From: Tractidigestivibacter montrealensis
Lineage (GTDB): Bacteria > Actinomycetota > Coriobacteriia > Coriobacteriales > Atopobiaceae
DNA: 64,000 nucleotides
Direction of reading: 5' to 3'
Assembly (NCBI RefSeq): GCF_024741235.1
Contig: NZ_JANSKA010000003.1
Span: forward strand, 124,001 to 188,000
The notes beneath the pieces were generated by a model. That model was not told where the DNA came from. It did no database searches and saw only the letters and a list, made by a program, of their open reading frames with translations. Below, one piece after another: positions 15,358 to 24,338 of the stretch; the first letter of the stretch is position 1, and each line of letters starts with the position of its first letter. A program made the position numbers and the translations under genes.

Positions 15358-17963
15358 GCGCGGAGGAGACCGGCGCCACCGCCAGCGCGTCCAACCCCAC
15401 TCCCGTTGACCTTGGCCCCAATGGCCCGGGCTCGCTGGGGCGCCTCATCCCCTGGCCGGATGACGAGACGTATCCAAACATCCCCGCCGAGGACGCCCTC
15501 GAGCTCTTCCTCGGTTGGGTCGAGTCGCGCGGCATGCAGCTCTGGGACCATCAGGAGGAGGCACTTCTCGACCTTGCATCGGGTGACCACGTGATCTTGG
15601 GCACACCCACGGGCTCGGGCAAGAGCATGGTTGCCGTGGGCATGTTCTTCATAGCCAACTGCACCAACCGCCGCGCCTACTACACGGCGCCCATAAAGGC
15701 GCTGGTCAGCGAGAAGTTCTTCAACCTGGTTGACCTTCTCGGCAAAGACAACGTGGGCATGATCACCGGTGACGTGGTGATAAACAGCGAGGCTCCCGTG
15801 ATCTGCTGCACAGCCGAGATCCTTGCCCAGGACGCGCTGCGCTTTGGCGAGCACGCAGACATCGGTTGCGTGGCCATGGACGAGTTCCACTTCTACAGCG
15901 ACCGCGACCGCGGCTGGGCCTGGCAGGTGCCGCTGCTGGCGCTGCCCCACACGCAGTTCCTGCTCATGTCCGCCACGCTGGGCGACGTCACCGACATTGC
16001 CACCGCACTCGAGGAGCACACCGGACGCGCCGTCGACAAGGTGCTCGACGCCCCCCGGCCGGTACCCCTCTCCTACGAGTTCGTGGAGACTCCGCTCGAG
16101 GGCACGGTCGAGCTGGCCCTGCGTGACGGCGACGCGCCTCTCTACATTGTGCACTTCTCGCAGGAGGCTGCCCTCAAGAGCGCGCAGGCCCTCTCGAGCT
16201 ACGGCGTCTCGTCGAAGGAGCAGCGCGAGGCCCTGAAGGACGCCGTCAAGGGCGTGCGCTTCACCACTACGTTTGGCAAGACCCTGAAGCGGCTCATCCT
16301 CACGGGCGTGGGCGTGCACCACGCCGGTATGCTGCCGCGCTACCGCCTGCTGGTGGAGAAGCTCGCGCAGCAGGGCCTCCTGCCCGTAATCTGCGGTACC
16401 GACACGCTGGGCGTGGGCATCAACGTCCCCATCCACACCGTGCTTCTCACCCAGCTCACCAAGTTCGATGGCCGGCACATGCGCCGACTCAACGCGCGCG
16501 AGTTCCACCAGATTGCAGGGCGCGCCGGCCGCGCCGGCTTCGATACCGAGGGCCGCGTGATCGCAGAGGCCACCGAGTACGACATCGAGCGCGCAAAGGC
16601 GCTGGCCAAGGCAGGTGGAGACCCCAAGCGCGCCCGCAAGATCAAGGTGAAGACGCCACCCTCGGACTTTGTGGGCTGGAACAAGCAGACCTTCGAGCGC
16701 CTCATTGCGGCAGAGCCCGAGAAGCTCCGTCCGCGACTGCACATCACGCACTCCATAGTGCTCGCCGAGATCGAGCAGGGCGGGGACGCCTGGGCGCGCA
16801 CGCACAAGCTCATAGAGGACTCCGCCCAGACGCCTGAGGAGAAGGCTGCGCTCTCGCAGCGCACCGACGAGGTCTTTGCCACGCTCATCGACGCCGGCGT
16901 GGTCGAGCGCCATGAGGAGGAAGACGGCTCCACCTCCTACCTGCTCACCGTTGATCTGCCCGAGGACTTTGCGCTTGACCAGCCCCTCTCGCCCTTCCTT
17001 CTCGCCGCCATCGAGCTGCTGGACCCCGAGAGCGAGACCTACGCGCTCGACCTCATCTCGATGGTGGAGGCCACGCTCGAGGACCCGCCGCAGATCCTGC
17101 GCGCCCAGGAGCGCGAGGCCCGCGGCGCCGCCATCGCGGCCATGAAGGCCGAGAGCATCGAGTACGAGGAGCGCATGGAGCGCGCGCAGGAGGTCACCTA
17201 CCCCAAGCCGCTCGAAGACCTTCTCAGCGCTGCCTTTGCGGAGTACTGCGAGAAGGTCCCCTGGGCAAGCGACTACTGCCTGCGGCCCAAGAGCGTCCTG
17301 CGCGACATGGTCGAGACGGCAAGCGACTTCAAGACCTACATTGGCCGCTACAAGATCGCCCGCTCGGAGGGCACGCTCCTGCGCTACCTCTCCGACGCCT
17401 ACCGCGTGCTTGACCGCACGGTGCCCGCCGAGAAGCGCGACGAGCGTCTGGATGACATCGTGACCTGGCTCAGGCTGGTCGTGCGTACCACGGACTCCTC
17501 GCTCGTGGACGAGTGGGAGGGCGCCGGCACCGAGGATGGCGCCGCGGTTGCCGCGCCCAGTGTGGACGAGGTCGTCCATGACAGGCGCGGCCTCACCCTG
17601 CTCGTGCGAAACGCCCTCTTCGCCCGGGTGCGCCTGGCGGCGCTGGGCAAGGTCGAGGAGCTGGGCGACCTCGATGCGGATTGGGGCTACCGCTCGGTCG
17701 TGTGGCAGCAGGCGCTCGACGCCTTCCACGCGGAGCACGAGCAGATCCTGCTGGACGCAGACGCCCGCTCCTCCGCCTACCTCGACATCGACGAGAAGGA
17801 CGAGAAGGCAGACCACGTCTGGCACGTCCATCAAATCTTCCGCGATTCCGACGATGACCACGACTTTGGCATATGGGGCGATGTCGACCTTGACGCCACG
17901 CAGGACGAGGGCGCCGTGGTGTTCAAGACCTACCGCGTGGGGTTTGTGGACACGGTTGCATAG
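15354..17963 (+). CDS. Ski2-like DEAD/DEAH-box helicase with DUF3516-type C-terminus
   Basis: This 869-aa superfamily 2 helicase has all core motifs. Walker A is GTPTGSGKSMVA (about residue 83), motif II is MDEFHFYS (about 175), motif III is SATLGD, and the second RecA domain contains CGTDTLGVGINVPIHTV and HQIAGRAGRAGFD (about 389). A long alpha-helical C-terminal region (about 480-869) resembles the DUF3516 part of actinobacterial HelY/Ski2-like proteins. The family unwinds structured RNA with ATP and is tied to RNA turnover or ribosome biogenesis; the exact role is unproven here. The gene overlaps the upstream small ORF by 4 nt and ends at a strong terminator (17996). Confidence 0.92.
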   Translation: MSAEETGATASASNPTPVDLGPNGPGSLGRLIPWPDDETYPNIPAEDALELFLGWVESRGMQLWDHQEEALLDLASGDHVILGTPTGSGKSMVAVGMFFIANCTNRRAYYTAPIKALVSEKFFNLVDLLGKDNVGMITGDVVINSEAPVICCTAEILAQDALRFGEHADIGCVAMDEFHFYSDRDRGWAWQVPLLALPHTQFLLMSATLGDVTDIATALEEHTGRAVDKVLDAPRPVPLSYEFVETPLEGTVELALRDGDAPLYIVHFSQEAALKSAQALSSYGVSSKEQREALKDAVKGVRFTTTFGKTLKRLILTGVGVHHAGMLPRYRLLVEKLAQQGLLPVICGTDTLGVGINVPIHTVLLTQLTKFDGRHMRRLNAREFHQIAGRAGRAGFDTEGRVIAEATEYDIERAKALAKAGGDPKRARKIKVKTPPSDFVGWNKQTFERLIAAEPEKLRPRLHITHSIVLAEIEQGGDAWARTHKLIEDSAQTPEEKAALSQRTDEVFATLIDAGVVERHEEEDGSTSYLLTVDLPEDFALDQPLSPFLLAAIELLDPESETYALDLISMVEATLEDPPQILRAQEREARGAAIAAMKAESIEYEERMERAQEVTYPKPLEDLLSAAFAEYCEKVPWASDYCLRPKSVLRDMVETASDFKTYIGRYKIARSEGTLLRYLSDAYRVLDRTVPAEKRDERLDDIVTWLRLVVRTTDSSLVDEWEGAGTEDGAAVAAPSVDEVVHDRRGLTLLVRNALFARVRLAALGKVEELGDLDADWGYRSVVWQQALDAFHAEHEQILLDADARSSAYLDIDEKDEKADHVWHVHQIFRDSDDDHDFGIWGDVDLDATQDEGAVVFKTYRVGFVDTVA

Positions 17964-17995
17964 GGACGTGGTTGCGCAGGGTATTGCCGTTCAGG

Positions 17996-18024
17996 GGCGC
18001 GGGACGCACGTCCCGCGCCTTTTT
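17996..18024 (+). terminator. Rho-independent terminator after the helicase gene
   Basis: A perfect 10-bp stem (GGCGCGGGAC and GTCCCGCGCC, loop GCAC) is followed directly by TTTTT. It lies 33 bp beyond the helicase stop. Confidence 0.93.
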
Positions 18025-18111
18025 CGTCCGCTTGGGTGTCCAGGCGGGTAGAACCATGCCGTAGGGCAACGCATGGGCGTTGTCCCCGGCTCGCACACAA
18101 GGGAGGACGCC

Positions 18112-18573
18112 ATGGCAGAGACAAACCAGACCTACCAGGACCTCGGTTACGACAAGATCTTTGTGTCGCTTGACGGAACGGAACGCCAGTCCAAGGTGCT
18201 CCACCGCGCCATCGTGATGGCGGCGAACGACAACGCGGAGCTCTACATTGGCCACGTGATTGACTCCACCGCGCTCGAGACCGCGGGGACTTACCCCGTC
18301 GACCTCATCCCCTCGCTCGAGAAGGACTTCCGCGAGTCCATCGCCGACCAGGTCGCCGAGGCCGAGGCGGAGCCGCAGATCAAGAGCGTCAAAGTCATCG
18401 TGAAGGCGGGGCGCATCCGCGAGACCCTGAAGGACGACATGCTGGACGTGATCAAGCCCGACCTTGTCATCTGCGGGGCGCGCGGCCTCTCGTCCATCAA
18501 GTACGCGATTCTCGGCTCCATCTCCACCTTCCTCACGCGTTCCACGACCTGCGACGTGCTTGTGGTGAAGTAG
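18112..18573 (+). CDS. Universal stress protein (UspA family)
   Basis: The 153-aa single-domain Usp protein has the Rossmann-like ATP-binding signature GARGLSSIKYAILGSIS, the usual G-2x-G-9x-G-(S/T). The first strand, YDKIFVSLDGTERQSKVL, is also typical. Such proteins bind ATP/AMP and protect non-growing cells in the cytoplasm; the partner is not deducible. ATG 18112 has AAGGGAGGAC upstream, and the frame extends to 18073 without another ribosome-binding site. It stands alone between a terminator and a 300-bp non-coding stretch. Confidence 0.9.
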   Translation: MAETNQTYQDLGYDKIFVSLDGTERQSKVLHRAIVMAANDNAELYIGHVIDSTALETAGTYPVDLIPSLEKDFRESIADQVAEAEAEPQIKSVKVIVKAGRIRETLKDDMLDVIKPDLVICGARGLSSIKYAILGSISTFLTRSTTCDVLVVK

Positions 18574-18603
18574 CGCGCCTGGGATGCACATCATGCCGTT
18601 CAC

Positions 18604-18642
18604 GGATTTCTTTGGTACCTTCACGGTATCCCACAGAAATCC
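18604..18642. repeat. Hairpin downstream of the usp gene
   Basis: GGATTTCT and AGAAATCC enclose a second stem GGTACC/GGTATC, giving a near-continuous 14-bp hairpin with a TTCAC loop. No T-run follows, so it may be a weak terminator or an mRNA-end structure. Confidence 0.55.
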
Positions 18643-18714
18643 CACAGCTTGTTCCCCCGCTCGGTGGTAATTCTCAATGACTTTGTAAAGTCGCAGGTAA
18701 TTATCGTATTTTTC

Positions 18715-18747
18715 GTTGCGGCCCCTCTTGCGCGGCGGGGCCGCAAC
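18715..18747. repeat. Perfect 11-bp hairpin in the leader of the secreted hydrolase gene
   Basis: GTTGCGGCCCC and GGGGCCGCAAC pair perfectly around TCTTGCGCGGC. It lies 127 bp upstream of the TTG start, inside a 300-bp gene-free stretch (18574-18873). I found no c-di-AMP (ydaO) riboswitch consensus there; apart from two hairpins I see nothing else. Confidence 0.6.
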
Positions 18748-18873
18748 CCTATATGACGACTTGAGACTTTTGCAGGAACCGTGATACCTCACTTTTCACG
18801 CTAAGGTTATCTAGCTGCGCTGTTGGCATGTTCTCGCCCGGCGCTCCGTCAACGTCGGCCACGGAGGTAACCT

Positions 18874-19965
18874 TTGTCGCTCTCGTCTACAACCCGATCA
18901 GGAGTCCTTGCGCTTGCACTCGCCTGCACCATGGCGGTTGGTATTGGCGCCGCAAGGCCAACCATCGCCTGGGGCGATACGCTCGACGACCTTGAGGCAA
19001 AGGTCGAGCAGACCAACGACGAGCTCACCGCCGCCAACGACAAGGTTGCCCAGCTCCAGCAGCAGATTGACGACAACCAGCAGCGCATCTCCGAGATCGA
19101 GGCCCAGCTGCCCGACGCGCGCGCGACCGCGGCGCAGAGCATCCGCGCCCAGTACAAGATGCAGCAGGGCTCACAGGGTCTCGTCGAGCTGATTCTCTCG
19201 TCCGACAGCTTCTATGATTTCCTGTCGGCCATCCAGTTCCTTGACTCCGTGACGTCGTACAACACCGACCAGATCCAGTCCCTCGTCGACCTTACGACCG
19301 AGCTCTCGAACACGCAGTCAGACCTCAACTCCCAGCTTTCCCAGGCCGAGACCGAGCGCCAGAACGCTCAGGACGCGCTCGACTCCGCCGTTGCCGCACG
19401 AGAGGCGCTGCAGCAGCAGATGGCGGAGGAGCAGGCCGAGCAGGAGGCTGAGGCCCAGGCCGCGCTCCAGGAGGCAGCCCAGAGCGAGGGCCAGACCTTC
19501 CAGACCGAGTCGGGCAACACGACAACCGTCGAGGTTCCCCAGTCTTCCAGCAACTCATCGAGCAATTCGAGCAGCTCTAGCGAGAGCGTCAACTGGCAGA
19601 GCGACAAGGACAGCTTCGTGTCCCAGTGGAGCGCCCGCATCGACGCCTACCTGGCGGGGTCCCCGCTTGCGGGCTACGGCAGCACCTTCGCCGCCGCGGC
19701 TTGGGACTACGGCATCGACCCGCGCCTCTCGCCCGCGATTGCGGCCGTCGAGAGCAGCAAGGGCCTCTATTGCGCCTACCCCCACAACGCGTGGGGCTGG
19801 GGCAACGTGAGCTGGAACAGCTGGGAGACGGCCATCTACGCTCACACAGCCGGCCTTGCCTCCGGCTACGGCGGCTACCTCACCTACGCCATGGCACAGA
19901 AGTACTGCCCGCCCAACTCGTCGGCGTGGTACTCCTCTGTTGCAGCCAACATGGCAATGATCTAG
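18874..19965 (+). CDS. Secreted coiled-coil protein with C-terminal lysozyme-like domain
   Basis: The 363-aa protein starts with a Sec signal peptide (SGVLALALACTMAVGIGAARP). A long coiled coil rich in Gln, Glu and Asn follows (about 36-215), like the PcsB/CwlO N-terminal regulatory region. A Ser/Asn linker (about 216-245) leads to a C-terminal domain (about 250-363) with FAAAAWDYGIDPRLSPAIAAV, ESSKG and NAWGWGNVSWNSW. That domain resembles glucosaminidase/lytic transglycosylase-type lysozyme folds, with ESSKG probably holding the catalytic Glu. It should cut or remodel peptidoglycan outside the membrane, with the coiled coil controlling it. The start is TTG (18874), five bases after GGAGGT; no ATG is available. 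Confidence 0.8.
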   Translation: MSLSSTTRSGVLALALACTMAVGIGAARPTIAWGDTLDDLEAKVEQTNDELTAANDKVAQLQQQIDDNQQRISEIEAQLPDARATAAQSIRAQYKMQQGSQGLVELILSSDSFYDFLSAIQFLDSVTSYNTDQIQSLVDLTTELSNTQSDLNSQLSQAETERQNAQDALDSAVAAREALQQQMAEEQAEQEAEAQAALQEAAQSEGQTFQTESGNTTTVEVPQSSSNSSSNSSSSSESVNWQSDKDSFVSQWSARIDAYLAGSPLAGYGSTFAAAAWDYGIDPRLSPAIAAVESSKGLYCAYPHNAWGWGNVSWNSWETAIYAHTAGLASGYGGYLTYAMAQKYCPPNSSAWYSSVAANMAMI

Positions 19966-20067
19966 GGGCGTTTCAAGAACAAGAACACCGCAATTTTATG
20001 GCAAGGCGAAGGGCCCGGTGGCAGTATGCGCTTCTCGCATGCTCCGGAATCGGCTTTCTCGCCAGAC

Positions 20068-20115
20068 CTGCAGATTCCGATCGATTAGCAGCCTCTAACC
20101 GATCGGAATCTGCAG
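20068..20115. repeat. Conserved-loop hairpin family, copy A
   Basis: A perfect 16-bp stem, CTGCAGATTCCGATCG with CGATCGGAATCTGCAG, closes a 16-nt loop ATTAGCAGCCTCTAAC. Copies B (20134) and C (45662) have different stems but nearly the same loop. It lies between the hydrolase and the DMT gene, in a 243-bp gene-free stretch. Confidence 0.85.
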
Positions 20116-20133
20116 CTTCACTCTCAACTTGTA

Positions 20134-20171
20134 TTTTTCGATCGTTTAGCAGCCTCTAACCGATCGAAAAA
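20134..20171. repeat. Conserved-loop hairpin family, copy B
   Basis: Stem TTTTTCGATCG with CGATCGAAAAA, loop TTTAGCAGCCTCTAAC. A 27-bp core (GATCG, loop, CGATCG) repeats copy A 61 bp downstream with one base change. The A/T-rich outer stem could also act as a bidirectional terminator for the converging hydrolase and DMT genes. Confidence 0.85.
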
Positions 20172-20208
20172 CGCATCGTTGCGAGGGCTAATTAGCGGTC
20201 ACACGCCT

Positions 20209-21174
20209 CTATGCCGTGAGATACACCATCGCAAGCACCAGCGCAAAGCCCACAAGGTCCGCCGCCGAGAAGCTCGTTCCCAGCCACAAAACCGAGGTCA
20301 CTGTGGCGGTGAGGGGCTCGATGGTCCCCAAAAGGCTCGCACGCATCGAGCCTGCATCCTTTACGCCCTGCAGGTAGAGCGCGTATGCGCCAAACGTCCC
20401 CACGACCACCATGAAGGTGAGCAGCGCCACGGCAGCCACGTCAAGCTGCGGCATGTGCTCCCAAGGCCTATACGCAACAAGCAGGATGACGCCCGAGAAG
20501 AGAAACGCCAGCCCGTTCACCACGAAGTTGCCCCACTTTGCCAGCTGGCGAGCAGGCAAGATCGAGAGGCACGCCGAGGCTGCCGCGCAGAGAAGTCCCC
20601 ACGCCAGGCCACCCAGAGGCAGGCTGAGCTGCCCAGGATTGCCTCCCGTTGCCAGCAGATAGGTCCCCGCCAGGGCAAACACGATGCCCAGCACCTCTCG
20701 CCGCTTTGGTCCGCGGCGCATCTTCACGCATACGTAGGCGAGCACGGCAAGCATTCCCAGGCTCTGCATCACCGTGGCCGTGGCAGAGTTGGTCCAGCTG
20801 ATGGCCTCGAGGTAGGCCACCTGCGAGAAGAGAATTGCCCCAAGGCTCACGCCAAAGATCCCCACCAGGGAGCGCGGGTCGCGCAGGGCACGGGTGACCT
20901 GCCCCTTGTTGGTGACGCGCGCCGCGGCGAGAAAGAGCCAGCAGGCAGAGAGCTCGCGAACGCACGCGAGCCACAGCGGGTCGACCTCGTACGCGTCCAT
21001 GAGCAGCTTCGCTGCCGTGCCGTTGATGCCCCAGAACGTGCCGCCCACAAGTGTGCACACCACACCGCGCAGGATGCGCTTGCGACGCTGCTCATCGCTG
21101 GGCGGCACGGTGTCAGCCACCTTGGGGTGGTTGTCCCTCTCGTCGCGCGAGCCGTCCTCGAGCGCCTCTGCCAT
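20209..21174 (-). CDS. EamA/DMT-superfamily transporter
   Basis: The 321-aa protein has ten predicted membrane helices in two EamA repeats: GVVCTLVGGTFWGINGTAAKLL opens the first (core TFWGINGTAAKLL), and the second begins near GLAWGLLCAAASAC. The second half holds the usual SLLGTIEPLTATVTS motif. These drug/metabolite transporters export or import small metabolites or amino acids; the substrate is not evident. ATG 21174 is chosen because GGGGAA lies upstream; the open frame continues to 21501 but crosses the palindrome at 21199 and lacks a signal. A short charged N-terminal segment (about 35 aa) precedes the first helix. Confidence 0.85.
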   Translation of the reverse strand: MAEALEDGSRDERDNHPKVADTVPPSDEQRRKRILRGVVCTLVGGTFWGINGTAAKLLMDAYEVDPLWLACVRELSACWLFLAAARVTNKGQVTRALRDPRSLVGIFGVSLGAILFSQVAYLEAISWTNSATATVMQSLGMLAVLAYVCVKMRRGPKRREVLGIVFALAGTYLLATGGNPGQLSLPLGGLAWGLLCAAASACLSILPARQLAKWGNFVVNGLAFLFSGVILLVAYRPWEHMPQLDVAAVALLTFMVVVGTFGAYALYLQGVKDAGSMRASLLGTIEPLTATVTSVLWLGTSFSAADLVGFALVLAMVYLTA

Positions 21175-21198
21175 TACGCGTTCCCCGTCTTTCTCGGA

Positions 21199-21227
21199 TG
21201 AGACAAAGGGACTGTCCCTTTGTCTCA
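21199..21227. repeat. 29-bp dispersed palindrome, copy 1
   Basis: Arms TGAGACAAAGGGA and TCCCTTTGTCTCA flank CTG. It lies between the DMT gene and the M16 peptidase gene, which diverge. Four other copies occur at 27421, 53738, 61790 and 61863. Confidence 0.9.
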
Positions 21228-21367
21228 CAGCGACATGTGATTCTACAGCGGAACGCCACACCCGCCGCACGCGGGTCTGCATGCTGGGGAAAACGGGCAC
21301 CATACCATGCGTGTTAAGCTTCTTCTCGAAATACGATATCGGCGGCCAAAGGCCGCAAGGAGGAACC

Positions 21368-24337
21368 ATGGCATCCGAAGGCATCACCGCAACACCCCAG
21401 CGTGACTTCCTCACGCCCGACCCGTCCCTCGCCCCCGGCAGCGTGCACGCCGGCTTCGAGGTTGTCTCCGCGACCCCCGTCCCCGAGGTCTCCGGCACCA
21501 TCTACGTGCTGCGCCACCAGGCGTCGGGCGCCCGCGCCATGTGGATCGCGTGCGCCGACACTAACAAGTCCTTCTCGATTGCCTTCAAGACGCCGCCCGC
21601 GGACGACACGGGCGTCTTCCACATCATCGAACACTCCGTACTCTGCGGTTCCGACGCCTACCCCGTGAAGGAGCCCTTCGTCAACCTGCTCAAGACGTCC
21701 ATGCAGACCTTCCTGAACGCCCTCACGTTCCCGGACAAGACCATGTACCCGGTGGCCTCCACCAACACGGCAGACCTCGAGAACCTCATGGGCGTCTACC
21801 TTGACGCCGTCCTCCATCCCGCCATCTACCACCGCCGGCGCATCTTCGAGCAGGAGGGCTGGCACCTCGAGGCGGCAGACGACGGCTCGCTTTCGTACAA
21901 CGGCGTGGTCTTCAACGAGATGAAGGGCGCCCTCTCAGACCCAGACGAGGTCCTGGGCCTGGCGCTCTCTCGCTCGCTCTTCCCCCAGAGCCCCTACCGC
22001 TTTGAGTCCGGCGGCGCGCCACGCGCCATCCCCACCCTCACCTACGAGGGCTTCCTTGACGCACACGCCCGCCATTACGCCCTGCCCAACAGCTACACCA
22101 TCCTCTACGGGGACATGGACATAGACCGCGAGCTGGCCTTCATCGACAAGCGCTTCAGCGGTGCCGAGAACCGCAATGCAGGCGAGCCCAACCCCCTTCC
22201 GCTCCAGCCGGCGGTCACCGCCGCCCCGGTGAAGGTCGAGATGGCAACTACCCCCGATAACGCCTCGGTGTGCCTGGCGTATGTCGTCGCCACGTCCAAC
22301 CAGCGCGAGCGCGTGCTCGCCGTGGACGTGCTGCTCGACGCGCTCTGCGGCTCCAACGAGGCCCCGCTCAAGCGCCGCGTCCTCGACGCCGGCCTTGCCA
22401 ACGACTTCCAGGCCGCGCTCATCGACGGCGTCGCCCAGCCCGAGGTGGTCTTTCAGCTCAAGGGCACCCGTGCGGACGTGGCAGACCGCTTCCGCAAGCT
22501 CATCGAAGACTCCTGCCGCGAGTTTGCCGAGAACGGCATTCCTCGCGACAAGCTCGAGGCCTCTCTTGCCCAGGCGGAGTTCAACCTGCGCGAGCGCGAC
22601 TTTGGCTCCTGGGCAACAGACGGCGTGGCCCTCTCGATGCAGGCGCTCTCGAGCTGGCTCTACGACGACAACCACCCCTTCGACTACCTGCAGTACGAGG
22701 ACGCGCTGGCCGACCTCAAGAAAGGCCTGGACAACGGCCTGTTCGAGGGCCTGCTCAAAGAGACCGTGTGCGAGAACCCCCATTCCGCGCTGGCCGAGCT
22801 CGTTCCCACCGAGGGCGGTGACGCTGCCGAGGAGGCAGAAGAGCTCTCCCGCCTGCGTGCGCAGATGAGCGACAAGGACGTCGAGGCCGTGCGCCGCGAG
22901 GTCGAGGCTCTCCGTGCCGAGCAGGAGGCACCAGACTCCCCGGAGGCCCTGGCCACGCTGCCCACGCTCACCGTCGCAGACATCGAGCCGGCACAACCGG
23001 ACCCGGAGGTCGCAGACGTAAAGGCGCCGCTCTCCTGCCTTGCCCATGAACTTGACACCCGTCACATCGACTACGTCTACCACTACTTCGACCTGCGTCG
23101 CGTTGGCTTTGCCGAGCTGCCCTACGTGGGCGTGCTCACAGACCTTCTCGGCAAGCTCGACACCAAGCTCCACACCGCCTCGGACCTCGACACGCTGGTC
23201 GAGGCAAACCTTGGCAACCTCGGCTTTGGCTACGAGACCTACGGCCGCGACGACGATCTCTCGTTTGCCCGCCCCATGCTCGTGGTGAGCGCGAGCGCCC
23301 TCTCCGAGAAGGTCGACGCCCTGGCAAGCATCCCGCAGGAGGTCTGGGGCAAGACCCTCTACCTCGACGGTAATCGCATGCGCGACATCCTCACGCAGCG
23401 CAAGGTGGCGCTCGAGCAGTACTTCGTGAACTCTGGCCACACGGCGGCGGCAGCCCGTGCAACAAGCTACTTCTCGTCCGCTTCGGTGGCGTCGAGCCAG
23501 ATGGGCGGCATCGACTACTACCTCTTCCTCAAGCGCCTGCTTGCCAACTGGGACCGCAGGCTCCCTGCGCTCCAGGAGATCCTCCCCAACCTGGCAGACC
23601 GCATCTTCACCGCAGACGAGGTCACGGTAAGCTTCACCGGCCCCGCCGAGGACCGCAAGCGCTTCTGGGAGCTTGGCGGCACGCTGGGCCTCGAGGAGCA
23701 GGGCGAGAATGTCTGCGAGCACAGGCTCCAGATTCCTGCCCCCAAGGTCGCTCGCGAGGGCTTTGTGATCCCCTCCAACGTCTCCTTTGTGGCGCGCGCT
23801 GCCGCGCCAACCACGAAAGACGCAGGCACCCTGGGCACCTGGCAGGTGGCAACCCGTGCGCTCTCCTTCGACTACCTCTGGAACGAGGTCCGCGTGAAGG
23901 GCGGCGCCTACGGCGTGGGGTTTAGCCACACCACCGAGGGCATCCGCAGGTTCTGGTCGTTCCGCGACCCCAACGTTGCCTCCACGCTCCAGCGCTACGA
24001 CGGCGCCGCCGCGTGGCTTGCCAACTGGACCCCCACGGACGACGAGCTCTCCGGCTACATCGTCTCCTCCGTGGCCACGCAGGACGCTCCCGAGAAGCCC
24101 CGCGCGCTTGCCCGCAGGCAGGACATGCAGCGCTTCAACGGCAGGCCCGCCAACTGGCGAAACATCATCCGCCAGCAGGAGCTCGACACCACCGCCGAGG
24201 CCGTGCGCGCTCTCGCGCCGGCGCTCGAGCCCACCGCCGCTCCCGCGGGCGTCTGCGTCTTTGGTCCGCGTGAGGCCATCGAGGCATCCGGGCTCGACCT
24301 TACCGTGCACGAGCTCGTCGGCAGCGAGGGGGCGTAG
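21368..24337 (+). CDS. M16C zinc metallopeptidase (insulinase/presequence-protease family)
   Basis: The 989-aa protein is a full-length M16C peptidase with two homologous halves. The inverted zinc motif HxxEH is HIIEH (His85, Glu88, His89), followed by CGSDAYPVKEPF and FLNALTFPDKTMYPVAS, both typical of PreP/Cym1-type enzymes. A coiled, acidic linker (about 490-560) joins the halves. It has no signal peptide, so it likely degrades peptides in the cytoplasm. The start at ATG 21368 follows AAGGAGGAACC; the frame stays open far upstream but only by chance in GC-rich DNA. The next gene starts 2 nt beyond its stop, suggesting an operon with the dehydratase genes. Confidence 0.92.
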   Translation: MASEGITATPQRDFLTPDPSLAPGSVHAGFEVVSATPVPEVSGTIYVLRHQASGARAMWIACADTNKSFSIAFKTPPADDTGVFHIIEHSVLCGSDAYPVKEPFVNLLKTSMQTFLNALTFPDKTMYPVASTNTADLENLMGVYLDAVLHPAIYHRRRIFEQEGWHLEAADDGSLSYNGVVFNEMKGALSDPDEVLGLALSRSLFPQSPYRFESGGAPRAIPTLTYEGFLDAHARHYALPNSYTILYGDMDIDRELAFIDKRFSGAENRNAGEPNPLPLQPAVTAAPVKVEMATTPDNASVCLAYVVATSNQRERVLAVDVLLDALCGSNEAPLKRRVLDAGLANDFQAALIDGVAQPEVVFQLKGTRADVADRFRKLIEDSCREFAENGIPRDKLEASLAQAEFNLRERDFGSWATDGVALSMQALSSWLYDDNHPFDYLQYEDALADLKKGLDNGLFEGLLKETVCENPHSALAELVPTEGGDAAEEAEELSRLRAQMSDKDVEAVRREVEALRAEQEAPDSPEALATLPTLTVADIEPAQPDPEVADVKAPLSCLAHELDTRHIDYVYHYFDLRRVGFAELPYVGVLTDLLGKLDTKLHTASDLDTLVEANLGNLGFGYETYGRDDDLSFARPMLVVSASALSEKVDALASIPQEVWGKTLYLDGNRMRDILTQRKVALEQYFVNSGHTAAAARATSYFSSASVASSQMGGIDYYLFLKRLLANWDRRLPALQEILPNLADRIFTADEVTVSFTGPAEDRKRFWELGGTLGLEEQGENVCEHRLQIPAPKVAREGFVIPSNVSFVARAAAPTTKDAGTLGTWQVATRALSFDYLWNEVRVKGGAYGVGFSHTTEGIRRFWSFRDPNVASTLQRYDGAAAWLANWTPTDDELSGYIVSSVATQDAPEKPRALARRQDMQRFNGRPANWRNIIRQQELDTTAEAVRALAPALEPTAAPAGVCVFGPREAIEASGLDLTVHELVGSEGA

Positions 24338-24338
24338 C

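Noticed and set aside
15234-17861. An 875-codon antisense open frame over the helicase
   Set aside because: It mirrors the helicase gene, with Val/Leu/His/Arg bias and no domain; the plus strand has all helicase motifs.
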